Below, in pieces: positions 24,640 through 34,734 of a stretch of 64,000 bases of DNA. The translations under genes were made by a program, and so were the position numbers. Under the pieces are notes generated by a model. That model was given only the letters and a program-made list of their open reading frames with translations, ran no database searches and was not told the origin of the DNA. Positions within the stretch are counted from its first letter, which is position 1, and the number at the start of each line of letters is the position of its first letter. Origin of the DNA: Lutjanus erythropterus (Eukaryota > Chordata > Actinopteri > Lutjaniformes > Lutjanidae); assembly GCA_020091685.1 (NCBI GenBank), contig CM034605.1, forward strand, positions 26,485,010-26,549,009, in the 5' to 3' direction.

Positions 24640-24985
24640 TGATTTAGCTGATTTAAATAAAATCAAAAGCAAAACTTTTTCATCTACTTTGATGATCAAT
24701 TAATTGTTTCAGTCATTTTTCAGGCAAAATTTTCAGAAATGTGCCCATTCCAGCTCTTTAAATATTAAGATTTGCTGATTTTCTTTGTCACTTTTGACAG
24801 AAATAAAGATTCTTTGGCTTTTGGACTGTTGGTTGGACAAAAGAAGCAATCTGACGATGACACTTTGCACTCTGGGAAATTGTAACTGGCATTTTTCGCA
24901 ATTTTATGACATTTTATGGACTTAATGATTAATCGTGAAATAACTGGCACATTAATTGATCATGAAAATAACCGTTAACAGCCCT
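24640..24985 (-). repeat. Dispersed repeat (GCTGCAACTAA family), reverse copy
   Basis: Runs from ATGATCAATTAATTGTTTCA through TTGGACTGTTGGTTGGACAA and GACACTTTGCACTCTGGGAA to CGTTAACAGCCCTAATT, the inverse of the GGGCTG end. Confidence 0.6.
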
Positions 24986-25342
24986 AATTCAGATATTAAG
25001 TAAAGAAGAAAATGCATTTAATGCCAGCTTTGGGACATATTGGTGGAATAAAATAGATACTCAGCTACTCTTCCTCTTTTCTGTTTCTGAAGCATCACCA
25101 TCTCATATCACAATATACTCAAAGTCTTGTCAGGATGTGTCACTGCACTCTATTAACTTCCTCCTCCTCCTTCCTTTCTTTAACCCCCACATATACATCC
25201 ACCACAGCCTCCCGTCTTCGTCCCCTCCTCGTCTTTTGTCTGTCTTTCCCTCCAGAATTCCTGGCCAGAGGCTCGAGTCTTCTCCCTCTGTGTTGTTGTC
25301 CATCTGTCAGCTGCCGGGCCTCCTCCACCAGCAGATGTGTGC

Positions 25343-25373
25343 TCCTTCTTCTTCTTCTTCTTCTTCTTCTTCC
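25343..25373. repeat. (CTT)n microsatellite
   Basis: About ten CTT units, 18 bp before a GT repeat, within a pyrimidine-rich strand (25140-25390). Confidence 0.9.
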
Positions 25374-25388
25374 TCAACCTGAGCCTCG

Positions 25389-25390
<2 letters not shown>

Positions 25391-25459
<69 letters not shown>

Positions 25460-25469
25460 TGTGTGTGTG
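25391..25469. repeat. (GT)n microsatellite
   Basis: Nearly 40 GT units with one T interruption. Confidence 0.95.
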
Positions 25470-26284
25470 GCGGGGGGTGGTTGACCAGTGAAGGGGTGAC
25501 CTACGCCAAGGGAGAGTCTGCATTGACACTAGTGGAGACAATAAGAGGGAACAATGGTATGGATGAACACCAGGGAGGCAGTGGGGGGAAGCAGCAGCTG
25601 ACTGACCGTCTCCATGCAAACACACGTCCCTCAGTCCTCTGTGAACGTCTGAAGACACACAGAAGAAGAAAAGCCTCTGTTGTTACATATTAAACCATCG
25701 TGGTGCAGCTTCGTTACAGCAGGACATCCACGAGAACATGATCATTTTGTATGTTTTTAAATTTATAAATTTATAAATCTGAGTTTGCCTGCATGTTTCT
25801 GTGCAAAATGAAAATTGCTCCCATGCCAAATGTCCTACAGTCAATCCATATTATCCTCATGCTCGCTCATGTATCAGCATACTTATCCAATGTAAATATC
25901 TTTTGTTTCTGTCCTGTCTAAATCCTGACCCGCATCCACCACAAAATCTGGAATGAAACTCAGATCCTTGACCCAAAGCAAGACAGGCCTGAATCAGAAG
26001 ACTTAATAAAAGATATGCCAACTTTTAGAGCTACATTATCCTTTGGTTAACAGCAAGAAAACTAAAGAGTTTATTTGAGTTTTCTTGGCTTTCTATGCTG
26101 ACAAGAAACAGAATCTTTTGGCAACATATCAGCTTAGTTTGCAAAAGCTTATCTTGAAAATCCTCTTATCTGCTGGCGGGAAACCAGATATCCTGTGATG
26201 AGGAATTTCTGCCAACAGGAAATCTATACACTGGGACTTTATTTTATTTTTCATTGTAGTTACATAGTCTAGTAGTTACATAAA

Positions 26285-26960
26285 TAGTTTGGCTTTTTTG
26301 GAAATGTGCTTATTGTCCTTCTTGTTGAGAGTTAGGTCTCATGTCTGTATGATGTCTCATGATGTCTCAAAATCCAATATGGCTGCTCTGCACGTCAGCA
26401 GTAGTAAAGCTGTTTATTAGCACTTGTGTCTCACTAAGTCAGTTGTGGAATGTCTTGTTATCAAGCTGTTATCAATCGCTGGCTAACTGTAGCTTAGCAC
26501 TTAGTTTACAGACCTGAGAGTGGCATAAATTAGAGAAATATAATATATTCTCCTAATTGGTGAGAGTTAGATGAGAAGATAAAATTTAGCAAAACTAAGC
26601 CGATGCAGATATTTTGCCAAAACGTTATGTTTTTTTGTCAGTAGCCTACGGTAAACCAAAGGAGGATATTGGCCACCACTGCAACACTGACTGCAGAGTT
26701 TCATTCCAGTTTTTGTGGCATATATATTGTCAAAATTTAGAAAAGACTGAAACAAAAGAAACTTACACATTTCAATAAATGTAAAGCTACAGCTAACTGG
26801 TGATTAGATTAGCCTGGCAAACCAGCAGCAGGGAAAAAAAAACATCCAGCATTTGCAAACTGATCTGGTGCAGAAATGTTGGCAAAACATTGTGAACACT
26901 TTTATTTAAATCAGAAAGAGCCAGGCTAGCTAGTTCCCTTGCTTCCATGCTTAGCTCTAC
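26285..26960. mobile_element. Degraded MITE-derived repeats
   Basis: Contains GAAATGTGCTTATTGTCC and AGAGTTAGATGAGAAGATA (edges of the TTAGCTTAG family) and, at 26785-26830, AAAGCTACAGCTAACTGGTG. The stretch 26360-26450 matches 29485-29580 and 26695-26800 matches 30425-30520, so several dispersed repeats are mixed here. Confidence 0.5.
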
Positions 26961-29377
26961 CTTCGTTTTTATATCACCAACATTAAAATGGTATCCATCA
27001 TCTTATATGAGCTTGTACAAGAATGCAAATAAACATTTTCCAAAATACAAAAAATGGGGAAAACACATGTAAAAAAAAGAAGTGAAGCATTAGTACTTTA
27101 AACAAAATACCACCAGGTTTAACTGTGTTTTGACACTTTGTCAAAGTACCTTTGATATCATCAAGCGTTATCATCAACATTTTATCTGGGATTGAAAGTT
27201 GCTTTATAGATTTGTAATTATTTACTCACTCAGTTATCACAGAAAGCCGTTACAGTCAGAGGGTTTTATGAGCCAAACTCTGATCGTCGTTTGGGACAGC
27301 AGAGAGTTTACTCGTGCTTTTATTTTGTGAACCACAGAGCTAATTCTGGCTTACACAGGGGTGGAACTACAATGCGAAAATAAATGGCTTATGGCAAATG
27401 TGACAAGCCTTTGGCAGGGATCTTGACACATAAATTGTGAAACCGACGATGGATCATAGAGTCAGTTAGCCGCCGTTGGCCCAGTGCATGCTGTAACTTG
27501 CTCCTGTGGTGGAGCGGAGATCATAAATATCTGTAATAACACCACAGAGGAAACGCATCATTACTCTGCTGCAGAATAAAGTTCTGAGACATCGGCAGCC
27601 CGTGATGTTAATTAGGCAAATCGTGGTGTCATCAGTTTGTAAACTGTCTCCTCTGTCCATGTGACAGCCTGGTGATCTCTGATGTAGCTGCACGGCGGAA
27701 TGTCTGTGTTAATGACCTCTTTGAACTAGTGTCAATGTTAATGCTGCGGCGTCACTACATTTCCAGATGAGACAAATGCAAATGTACAAGTAAGTGCCCA
27801 ATCAAACACCCATCAACCGTTCTCCCATCAGCACCCTGCACTGAGGTTTAGGTTGTCTGTCAGTCGTCCAGTATTTCTATTTTCTGCCAGTTTATAACTC
27901 ACACTCGATTATGTTTCAGCAGAAATTGTGTATCAAAGATGTACATGCAAAATATTTCAATGTATAAAATATTATGCATTTTTAATGATTAAATTATACA
28001 TAAAGTAGTTGAAATTGTCTTCCTCCCATCCAGCTACATTTAAATGGTGCTTTCATGATAATTAATTAGTAATAATACTCAAAAAAAATCTAATACACAG
28101 CAATTGATTGATTTGATTGAGTCCAAACAAGACACCATTATTTAGAAAAAACAGTAACAACATACAGTAGATTACAAATAATACTACACAAATTACTCAC
28201 AGATGTCGCCAGATATTAAGCATTATAATTAAACAACCATTCCACTCTGTCATAGTCAGTGCACCATACTAATATGACCTATTACATATCATGTTATATT
28301 ATATATGACAGGGCTCATTTTGCTGAATAATGAGTAGTTACTTTTGATAATTTGAGTGCTTTTCTTTTTAAACTTTTGCTTAATTAGTCATTTAAATGCA
28401 TGGCTGGTACTTGTGGCATTTTTAAATTGTGGTACTTTTACATTGCAGGATCTGATTACTTCCTACTGCAGAAGAAGAGCTGCAGAAACTCCACTTGAAA
28501 ACCTGAAATCAAAATGTTATTCTCTTTGCACTTAATGCAACTTACAAAACTACTTCATTTTTTTCTGAATGTCTGCAATAGTTCTCAAATAGCACAGATT
28601 TATGCTGGTTTTAGTGGAGAGTTGAAGTCAGATGAGAGTCTACAGATGAATTCAGAGGTTTTCTATATTGACAACAAAACTAAATTGGAGCAAGACATTG
28701 AATATTTGTAATTTCCTGCAAGAAAGTGGCCAAACTCAGTTACATTTTCTGTAGCTGCTGTAGTCAAACACAAAGGTCACCTTGAGAACGGTGCCTCACA
28801 CCTACAAAACTATGCTGGGCAGCTCCTGTCTTTGAACGTGTGTTTGTGTAAAGACCTCCTTCCCCTGTTGCTACGCCCACCAACAGCTGTAAACGGAGGG
28901 TTTGAAAACAGCTGTGACTGTTGAGCGGTGAGTTCATCAATTACAGGTTATTACAGTCCAACACAACAAACTGAGCAGAGACCCACACACTGTTTGTTTA
29001 AGTGAGTCACACTGTGAAATAAATACAGATAAGATTGTGCCAAACACTGCAGAAATGAACTTTATTTTCTTTTTATAGCAGCATTTATCAACAGTCATAT
29101 TGATTCTGTCAGCATACTGTATGCAGGGGCCGGTTGGTGAAAGTGTTGGTTTTAAAGGACCATACTAAAGTGATTACAAGTTCTAGTGCTTAAAGCAAAT
29201 ATGTACTTTAGCCGAGACTATATCATGTTGCTTACAACATTTTATTGATTAAACACATACTCTACATTCAAATGCTTTGCAAACCATGTATATAAGCTAT
29301 GCTAGTGTCATCCCATAATAAGCACCCCTGCCCCTCGGTAAGCCAGTCTCTCTGGAAATGCACCCCCATGCTACTGG
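26961..29377. other. Intergenic; non-repetitive island 27440-27760
   Basis: No gene. The island contains GATGTTAATTAGGCAAATCG and other homeodomain-type sites in non-repetitive sequence; a candidate conserved element between noto and cdc25b. Confidence 0.3.
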
Positions 29378-29750
29378 TGTGTTCCATGTGAGCTGGGAAC
29401 TGGGAAGAATTTCCAAGTCTCTAGTTGGGAATTTCGACTGGATCATCCCCTAAAGTGCAATTTCCGAACCTCACCAGCACCAACCTCAAAATCCAAGATG
29501 GCTGCTCCACGCATCAGCAGTAGTGAAAGCTCTTTGTCTGGACTTCTGTCTTTTGTGTCTCATTAAATCAGTCTGTCCCGGATCTATTGATCTATGCACA
29601 TGTTGTTATGGTGTTTGTATATGAAAAATGCAGCATAATGTGTTTTGATCAAGCCCAAAAAAGGTTTTTCCCCCCTGTTGTACTAGGTTGCAATCAACTT
29701 GGGTGTGACATCATTTCCAGCTCCAACTTCTGAGGTGGAACGCATCATAT
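29378..29750. mobile_element. Fold-back repeat with GTTCCA ends
   Basis: The left edge TGTGTTCCATGTGAGCTGGG and right edge CCAACTTCTGAGGTGGAACG are imperfect inverses about 370 bp apart. The middle includes CTCAAAATCCAAGATGGCTG, which also occurs in diverged form at 26366-26385. No ORF. Confidence 0.45.
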
Positions 29751-30319
29751 CTTCCACTGGCAGCGGTGCTTGTTATCCTTAAGCTTGTCAACAAATGCAA
29801 ATGTACAGCTGTCCGTGGGGACTGTAGTTACAACAGTGGTGTGAAAGTGAATTGCACTGCAAAGCTGTTGTGGTGCCAAGCTGCAAAAAATACCACATTT
29901 AGCTGCGTGGCAGCATTTCCTTAGTTTTATTTATGATTTGTTTTGCACTTTACAACACCTGCACTTCCTTCACTCCTTCACTTGTCACCCACCACTGATT
30001 ATACCGATTTCCACATCCCATGTTGTTCAGTGCTCGAGTTGCAGTTTGATTTGCTCTAATTAAGTTTATTTTGAGTTAATAGATTATTCTTTGTTAAATG
30101 TTATCCATGGTGTGTCTCTCGTTTGTTGTTGCCTCTTGAGTCAGGTCATAATAATATAACGACCAATATTTACTTTAGACTCTGTTGACTTATAGACAGA
30201 GATAACTAACCAGCTCTGGAATACTATACCCAATCATGAGAGAGTACATAAAAAGTTAAAGACAAACAAAACCCGGGGTAATATGATCCTTCAAAACCAT
30301 ACTAAATGATCTTGGATAC

Positions 30320-30415
30320 TGGTTTTGTATTTCATGGTACCATTATTAACTTTAGTCCATCAATGAATTGTGAATCTTGCCTCCTTGTCATTTGTGTGTG
30401 TCCTGGTTTTAGTCA
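30320..30415. repeat. Direct repeat copy 1 flanking the 30.4-31.3 kb MITE region
   Basis: TTTCATGGTACCATTATTAA then CTTTAGTCCATCAATGAATT GTGAAT resembles 31277-31370. Confidence 0.5.
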
Positions 30416-30479
30416 AGGATTTGAGTTTTATTCCAGTTTTTTGTGGTTGATACAGATCAAAATTTAGACAAGACTGAAA

Positions 30480-31240
30480 CAACAGAAACTTGTATCACTA
30501 AATGTAAAGCTACAGCTAGCTGGTAGTTAGCTTAGCCTGGCATACCAGAGGCAGGGTGAAACCAGCTAGTGTGGCCAAGGAAAAAATAAAAAATCTAAAT
30601 CAGTGTTTTCTCAAACTTTTTACACTGTGTACCACTTCAGGAAATACTGAGCTCTACAAATACCACCTTATTCTTTGTGCATCATTTTGTGCTAGCGGGA
30701 CTCTTCAGTGCGCTTCTTAAGCAGCCACTCGGTTCACTGTCGTCCACTTCAGTTTCAGTATGGCTTCCTCAAAATATTCTTCCAGTTTAGAGCCACGGTT
30801 GCAGTGTTCTTGAAACATTCATTTTCAATGACTTTACCTCCGCTTACTATCAGCATCTCAGTTTAGCCCCTATTAGACTGATACTGAAACAAAAATACAG
30901 GAAGCATCTGACATTTTATATATTTTCATTCTATTTTTTTTTATAGTATTTTGACAGCATTTTGTTTTTAAATGAATTAACTTCATTAAAAAAAAATCTG
31001 ACATTCATATGTCCACAGTTTGAGAATCTAGGATCTAAATGTTACTAATTAATATGTCATATCTTTTTTTAAATGCACACAAACAGAAATGTAAAACTAA
31101 CAAGTTGTGGTTTTATATGAGGTAGCTAGCTTGTAGCTTCATACGATGCAGAGTGCTATTAAGCTTATCGTCTCACTCTCTCGTCAATAAAATGTACTAT
31201 TTCCCTAAAATATCAAACTGTCCCTTATTTATCACAAGAT
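30480..31240. mobile_element. Palindromic MITE (TTAGCTTAG family), interrupted by the hAT element
   Basis: The left arm (30480-30600) reads AAAGCTACAGCTAGCTGGTA and GTTAGCTTAGCCTGGC. The right arm (31041-31235) carries the inverse, GCTAGCTTGTAGCTTCATA, and ends CCCTAAAATATCAAACTGTC. Together they form the two arms of the fold-back family seen complete at 46015-46375. The hAT copy at 30601-31032 lies between them. Confidence 0.65.
30601..31032. mobile_element. Small non-autonomous hAT element with 8-bp target duplication
   Basis: A 432-bp element bounded by the direct repeat ATCTAAAT at 30593-30600 and 31033-31040. The ends are short imperfect inverted repeats, CAGTGTTTTCTCAAAC and GTTTGAGAATCTAGG. 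An 8-bp target duplication and a CAGTG terminus are typical of hAT. It has no transposase and sits inside an older palindromic MITE. Confidence 0.78.
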
Positions 31241-31276
31241 TTTTTGCAGGCAAACTTTCCAGATTATTTTGTTTTG

Positions 31277-31370
31277 ATTGTTTTGTTTTTTCATGGTACT
31301 GTTATTAGCTTCAGTACGTCACTGCAGTGTGAATTTTGCCCCCTCGATATTTGTGTTTGTGTCTGTTGGC
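31277..31370. repeat. Direct repeat copy 2 flanking the 30.4-31.3 kb MITE region
   Basis: TTTCATGGTACTGTTATTAG then CTTCAGTACGTCACTGCAGT GTGAAT parallels copy 1 about 955 bp away. Confidence 0.5.
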
Positions 31371-32609
31371 GTGAGCTTCTGTAAAGAGGAAATTGGTCGG
31401 CAGCGGGGCGTCAGCGCAGGTTTGGTGGGAACAGGAGGTGTTACATCGGGAGGTTCGAGGAGGTTTTATTTGAGGTCAGTCAAACTGTCTTTCTGCCCCC
31501 CTCCTTTTTGTCTCTTCTTTTCAGATGTGGGGTGTGGAGCCCGGAGTCACAGGCCTGCGCTCGTACCTCTCCAGGGAAGTTCATTAAACTTCATTTACAT
31601 TCGTGATGCCAATCACACACAGATACTTTAGCTGAATACAGACTGTTCTGGTGAACAGTGGCTCCTCTACAAGCCAAAGGTCAGTACACCCCCATGACTA
31701 CAACTACAGGTTGGTCAAAATGATACTGAAAGAGCTTCTCGCTGGAATACTAAGGATCTGTTGTTGTGCTAAAGTGGGTGCCGCCTACTTGATAAGATAT
31801 CACACTCTGAATTGCACATAACTGCACATTCAGCATTGTAAACACAGTGACGACTTTCCATGAGAAATAAACTTCTGCTGAAAGAATTTTAAAATGAATC
31901 CAGCAGTGACTTGAGTAAAAGTTGCAGAACCACGAACACAAACTTCACATGAACTTAAGGCAACAATAATGAAGTGTTTTTACCCGTAACGTGTCTGGTT
32001 TTGTCAGTTGGGCTGCCTCAGCCGTCTGGTCGAACTAGTTACAGGCAGGTGTGTGTCTGTTGGTCAGCTGTGTTGTGTTTGACTTTAGTAACACAAGGTT
32101 TGGTGTCTGTTTGCAGAGTTCAAACTTTCAAAATGGAGTCCTGAAGAAGAAGCTTGCAAGACATCAGAACATTTTTTTTTTTTTTTTGCACTATTTGTAA
32201 TGTTGACAACTTACAAACATTTGACTTGTACATAGAGTTTTTCTTTATGTTGTTGATTGCTGTTGCTTCTTGTATAGTATATACTTCCACAGCCTATTTC
32301 ATATTCTTATATTCATATTCTTGTAACAGTCCTCTCTATTCATTTCTTTTATTTGTTAAGCTTTGTTGCCCTTGTTTTAGCTGTGTGTCTATTTTATTCC
32401 TGTGAAAGTACATTGAAACCCTTTTTAAGTTCCGTCCCCTTTTGGACTGTGCAATAACAATTTAGCCAACATGGTACCTGGTTGAACCTCAGTCAGTTTT
32501 CTCCTTTTCTATTTCCTGTTTTGTGTGCTAAAGTTATGTATGTTGAAAAAAAAAACAACATATTCTAAGATCTGAAGATGTTTAAAAGATGTTGCTATAA
32601 AAGTGAAAT
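31371..32609. other. Intergenic, no gene seen
   Basis: A 117-codon ORF (31278-31631) has no domain, no splice-supported continuation and low-complexity composition. Confidence 0.35.
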
Positions 32610-32950
32610 ATACAGTCACATCTTAAGTTAGCTAATATGAGCAAAATGCTAGCTAACCAGCTAACTAATGATTGAAATTAGCTGCCAATTAGCTACTAGT
32701 TACTACAGAACAAAACCCCAGATTAGCTAGCTGGTTAGATAGTGTTCCGCTAACATTAGCTATGAAATGTAACTAGCTATATTGATGTAGATGAGCTAGC
32801 TAGTTAGATTGTGTTTGACAAAATTAGCCATCAAATGTAATTAGTTAGCTAACAATTGATGCAGATCAGCTACGTTAGCTATGAAATGTAACTCGATAGC
32901 TAATGATTGATGTGGATTAGCTAGTTAGTTTGCTGGCATTTTGCTAAGAT
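32610..32950. repeat. Degenerate tandem repeat rich in TTAGCTAG
   Basis: Variants of GATTAGCTAGCTGGTTAGAT and ATTAGCTATGAAATGTAACT recur three to four times with a period of about 60-70 bp. The edges GCAAAATGCTAGCTAAC and GGCATTTTGCTAAG are inverted. No ORF. Confidence 0.6.
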
Positions 32951-34293
32951 CAGGTAACTCAAGATTTGGCCACTATATGACACTTTTACAGGTCAGGAAT
33001 CGTTTAACTCTCTTCAAAATTTGATTTTCTTTTCAGCATAGACCGCTGTAGCACATATTATATCTAAGTACAGGAAACAGGACAGGGGAAAGTGGAACAA
33101 GGTTTCAAATGTGACAGGAATTAAAGAGGTTCAACTGAATCACTAGAGTCAAATTCCTTGTACACATACCAATAAAGCTGATTGTAATTCTGATTTGTTC
33201 TGATTTAAATTAATGTATACTAACAATGTGGATGGTTTTGTTTCCTTCTTTGTAGAAAAAGACATTTGTGACATATGTTAGCTCTATTCTACGTGGTTTC
33301 TGGGACTTAAGTTGCCATTTTTCTCACATTAGATACAGGATGGGAGTGATGTGTGATGTAGGAAACAATGACTGAAACCTTAAAACCTGCTCACCCCCAC
33401 ACCAGCTCATACATGCACCCGCAAAAAAAAAAAAAAAAAAAATGCAAACCACACACATACATATTCAAAAACAGCAAGCAGCATTTATCACAGTTAACCT
33501 CTCAGTTCATGAGGCTGGTTAGTTAAAAACATTCATGAGTTTAGAAGAATGTGAGCGCTGGAGGGACAGAAATGGAAAAAAACAGCAGGAAGGAAGCACT
33601 GAGTATTACATCAATGAAATACTGATTTCTTTTGTCTGAGTCACTTTGTGTGGGAGGCACATTGAGCTTGGCTGCTGTTAGAAGTTAGCATTAATGCACT
33701 CAGTGGTCACAGTGTGCTTTACCAAAATCTATATATAAATTCAGTTTAGCAATAATCTTAGATTTTCCTTGCCTGTGTGAATAGGTTTAGATTATTTGAA
33801 GTTTCTTAATTTGTAGAATTACATGCAGTCTTGTGAAGCTATAAGTTTGTGATCTATTTATCCTGTGACAATTATGCAAAATGATGCAAGCTTGCACATG
33901 TGAATGACTTGATGAATTACAAATTTGTTTATTTGTAAATTTATATAATGTTTATATTTGTGGACATACAGACTTGCAGGGCAGCCATTTTGTGATTTAA
34001 GAGAGATTTTGCAAAACTCTGTCCTGTTTTGTTCATTTTCCCCCAAATTTCCTACCAGCAGTCAAGTAAATCTTACTCCACAAATATAACATAAAAACAC
34101 TATAAAAGCAGGTATGTTCATAAGTAAATAATTTACTATTTTGATTGTTATTTGATGAAAATTAGAGCCCACAGCTGAGAACAAAAGATATCTGAGAAAA
34201 AAGATGAAAAATTTAAAGGATTGTGTCACATCCTCCTTCTTCTTCTCCCCCATCCGGTGACATCACAACAGCGGGGTATCGTTCCGCGCTCTG
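32951..34293. other. cdc25b upstream flank
   Basis: AT-rich, with an A run at 33423-33442; no gene before the promoter elements at 34294. Confidence 0.35.
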
Positions 34294-34372
34294 ATTGGTT
34301 GACTGGATGTAACAACCGCGCTGATTGGCTGAAAGATTGGCGCTCCTGAGCTTCTATTTTGAACATAAATAC
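34294..34372 (+). promoter_or_regulatory. cdc25b: cdc25b proximal promoter: three inverted CCAAT boxes, E2F-like site, CHR-like element
   Basis: ATTGG (inverted CCAAT) occurs at 34294-34298, 34324-34328 and 34336-34340. The third overlaps TTGGCGC (34337-34343), an E2F-type site. TTTGAA at 34358-34363 matches the cell-cycle gene homology region (CHR), followed by a weak TATA-like CATAAATAC. NF-Y sites plus a CHR are the standard arrangement in G2/M genes (bound by NF-Y, DREAM/MuvB and B-Myb), which fits a gene expressed late in the cell cycle. The ATG is about 370 nt downstream. Confidence 0.72.
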
Positions 34373-34409
34373 AAGCAGCTCCAGTCTCTTTTTCTCAGAA
34401 ACCAGGGGG

Positions 34410-34451
34410 CTGTCAGAGAGGGAGTATCGCTGTGCTACAGCTCTCTGACAG
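34410..34451 (+). other. Perfect 11-bp hairpin in the presumed cdc25b 5' leader
   Basis: CTGTCAGAGAG (34410-34420) is the exact reverse complement of CTCTCTGACAG (34441-34451), with a 20-nt loop that itself contains CTGT/ACAG. It lies about 50 nt below the CHR-like element, so it is either in the first part of the 5' UTR or at the core promoter. No function is established. Confidence 0.5.
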
Positions 34452-34462
34452 AAACAACAACT

Positions 34463-34645
34463 ATGTCGCTTTAGTACTTTCTTGTAGCAAGACTGAATCA
34501 AAGTTTTACTCCACACGGACGGAACCGCCGAGTCACTTCCAGCCGGTGTTTCGGATCGTAAATGTTTGGAATGTTGTTTTCTTAAATAGTTGCTACCTGA
34601 ATGGTTAGCCTTCGGGTTAGCTTCAAGTTTGTACCGTCTTGCTAA
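34463..34645 (+). other. Three short upstream ORFs in the presumed cdc25b leader
   Basis: Before the cdc25b ATG at 34735 there are ATGs at 34463 (M-S-L-stop), 34562 (seven codons then TAA) and 34601 (fourteen codons then TAA at 34643-34645). None is in frame with, or overlaps, the main ORF. If this stretch is transcribed and unspliced, they would be uORFs that could dampen translation. Confidence 0.4.
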
Positions 34646-34734
34646 AGTTCCGACCCGAAATTCAAACCGTCAGTTCAAAACTACCGCAAAACAAATACCG
34701 TTTGCAGGATTAATACAAATTGGACAGCTTAAAG

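Larger units (their letters stand above)
24986..26284. other. Intergenic around the CTT/GT microsatellites
   Basis: A pyrimidine-rich strand at 25140-25390 leads into the GT repeat. ORFs here are products of simple sequence. No gene. Confidence 0.35.

Noticed and set aside
25135..25693. 118-codon ORFs at the CTT/GT repeats
   Set aside because: Products are runs of Ser/Leu/Phe and Cys-Val encoded by simple repeats.
31278..31631. 117-codon plus-strand ORF with hydrophobic start
   Set aside because: No recognisable domain; it starts in a diverged repeat and has no splice-supported partner exon.
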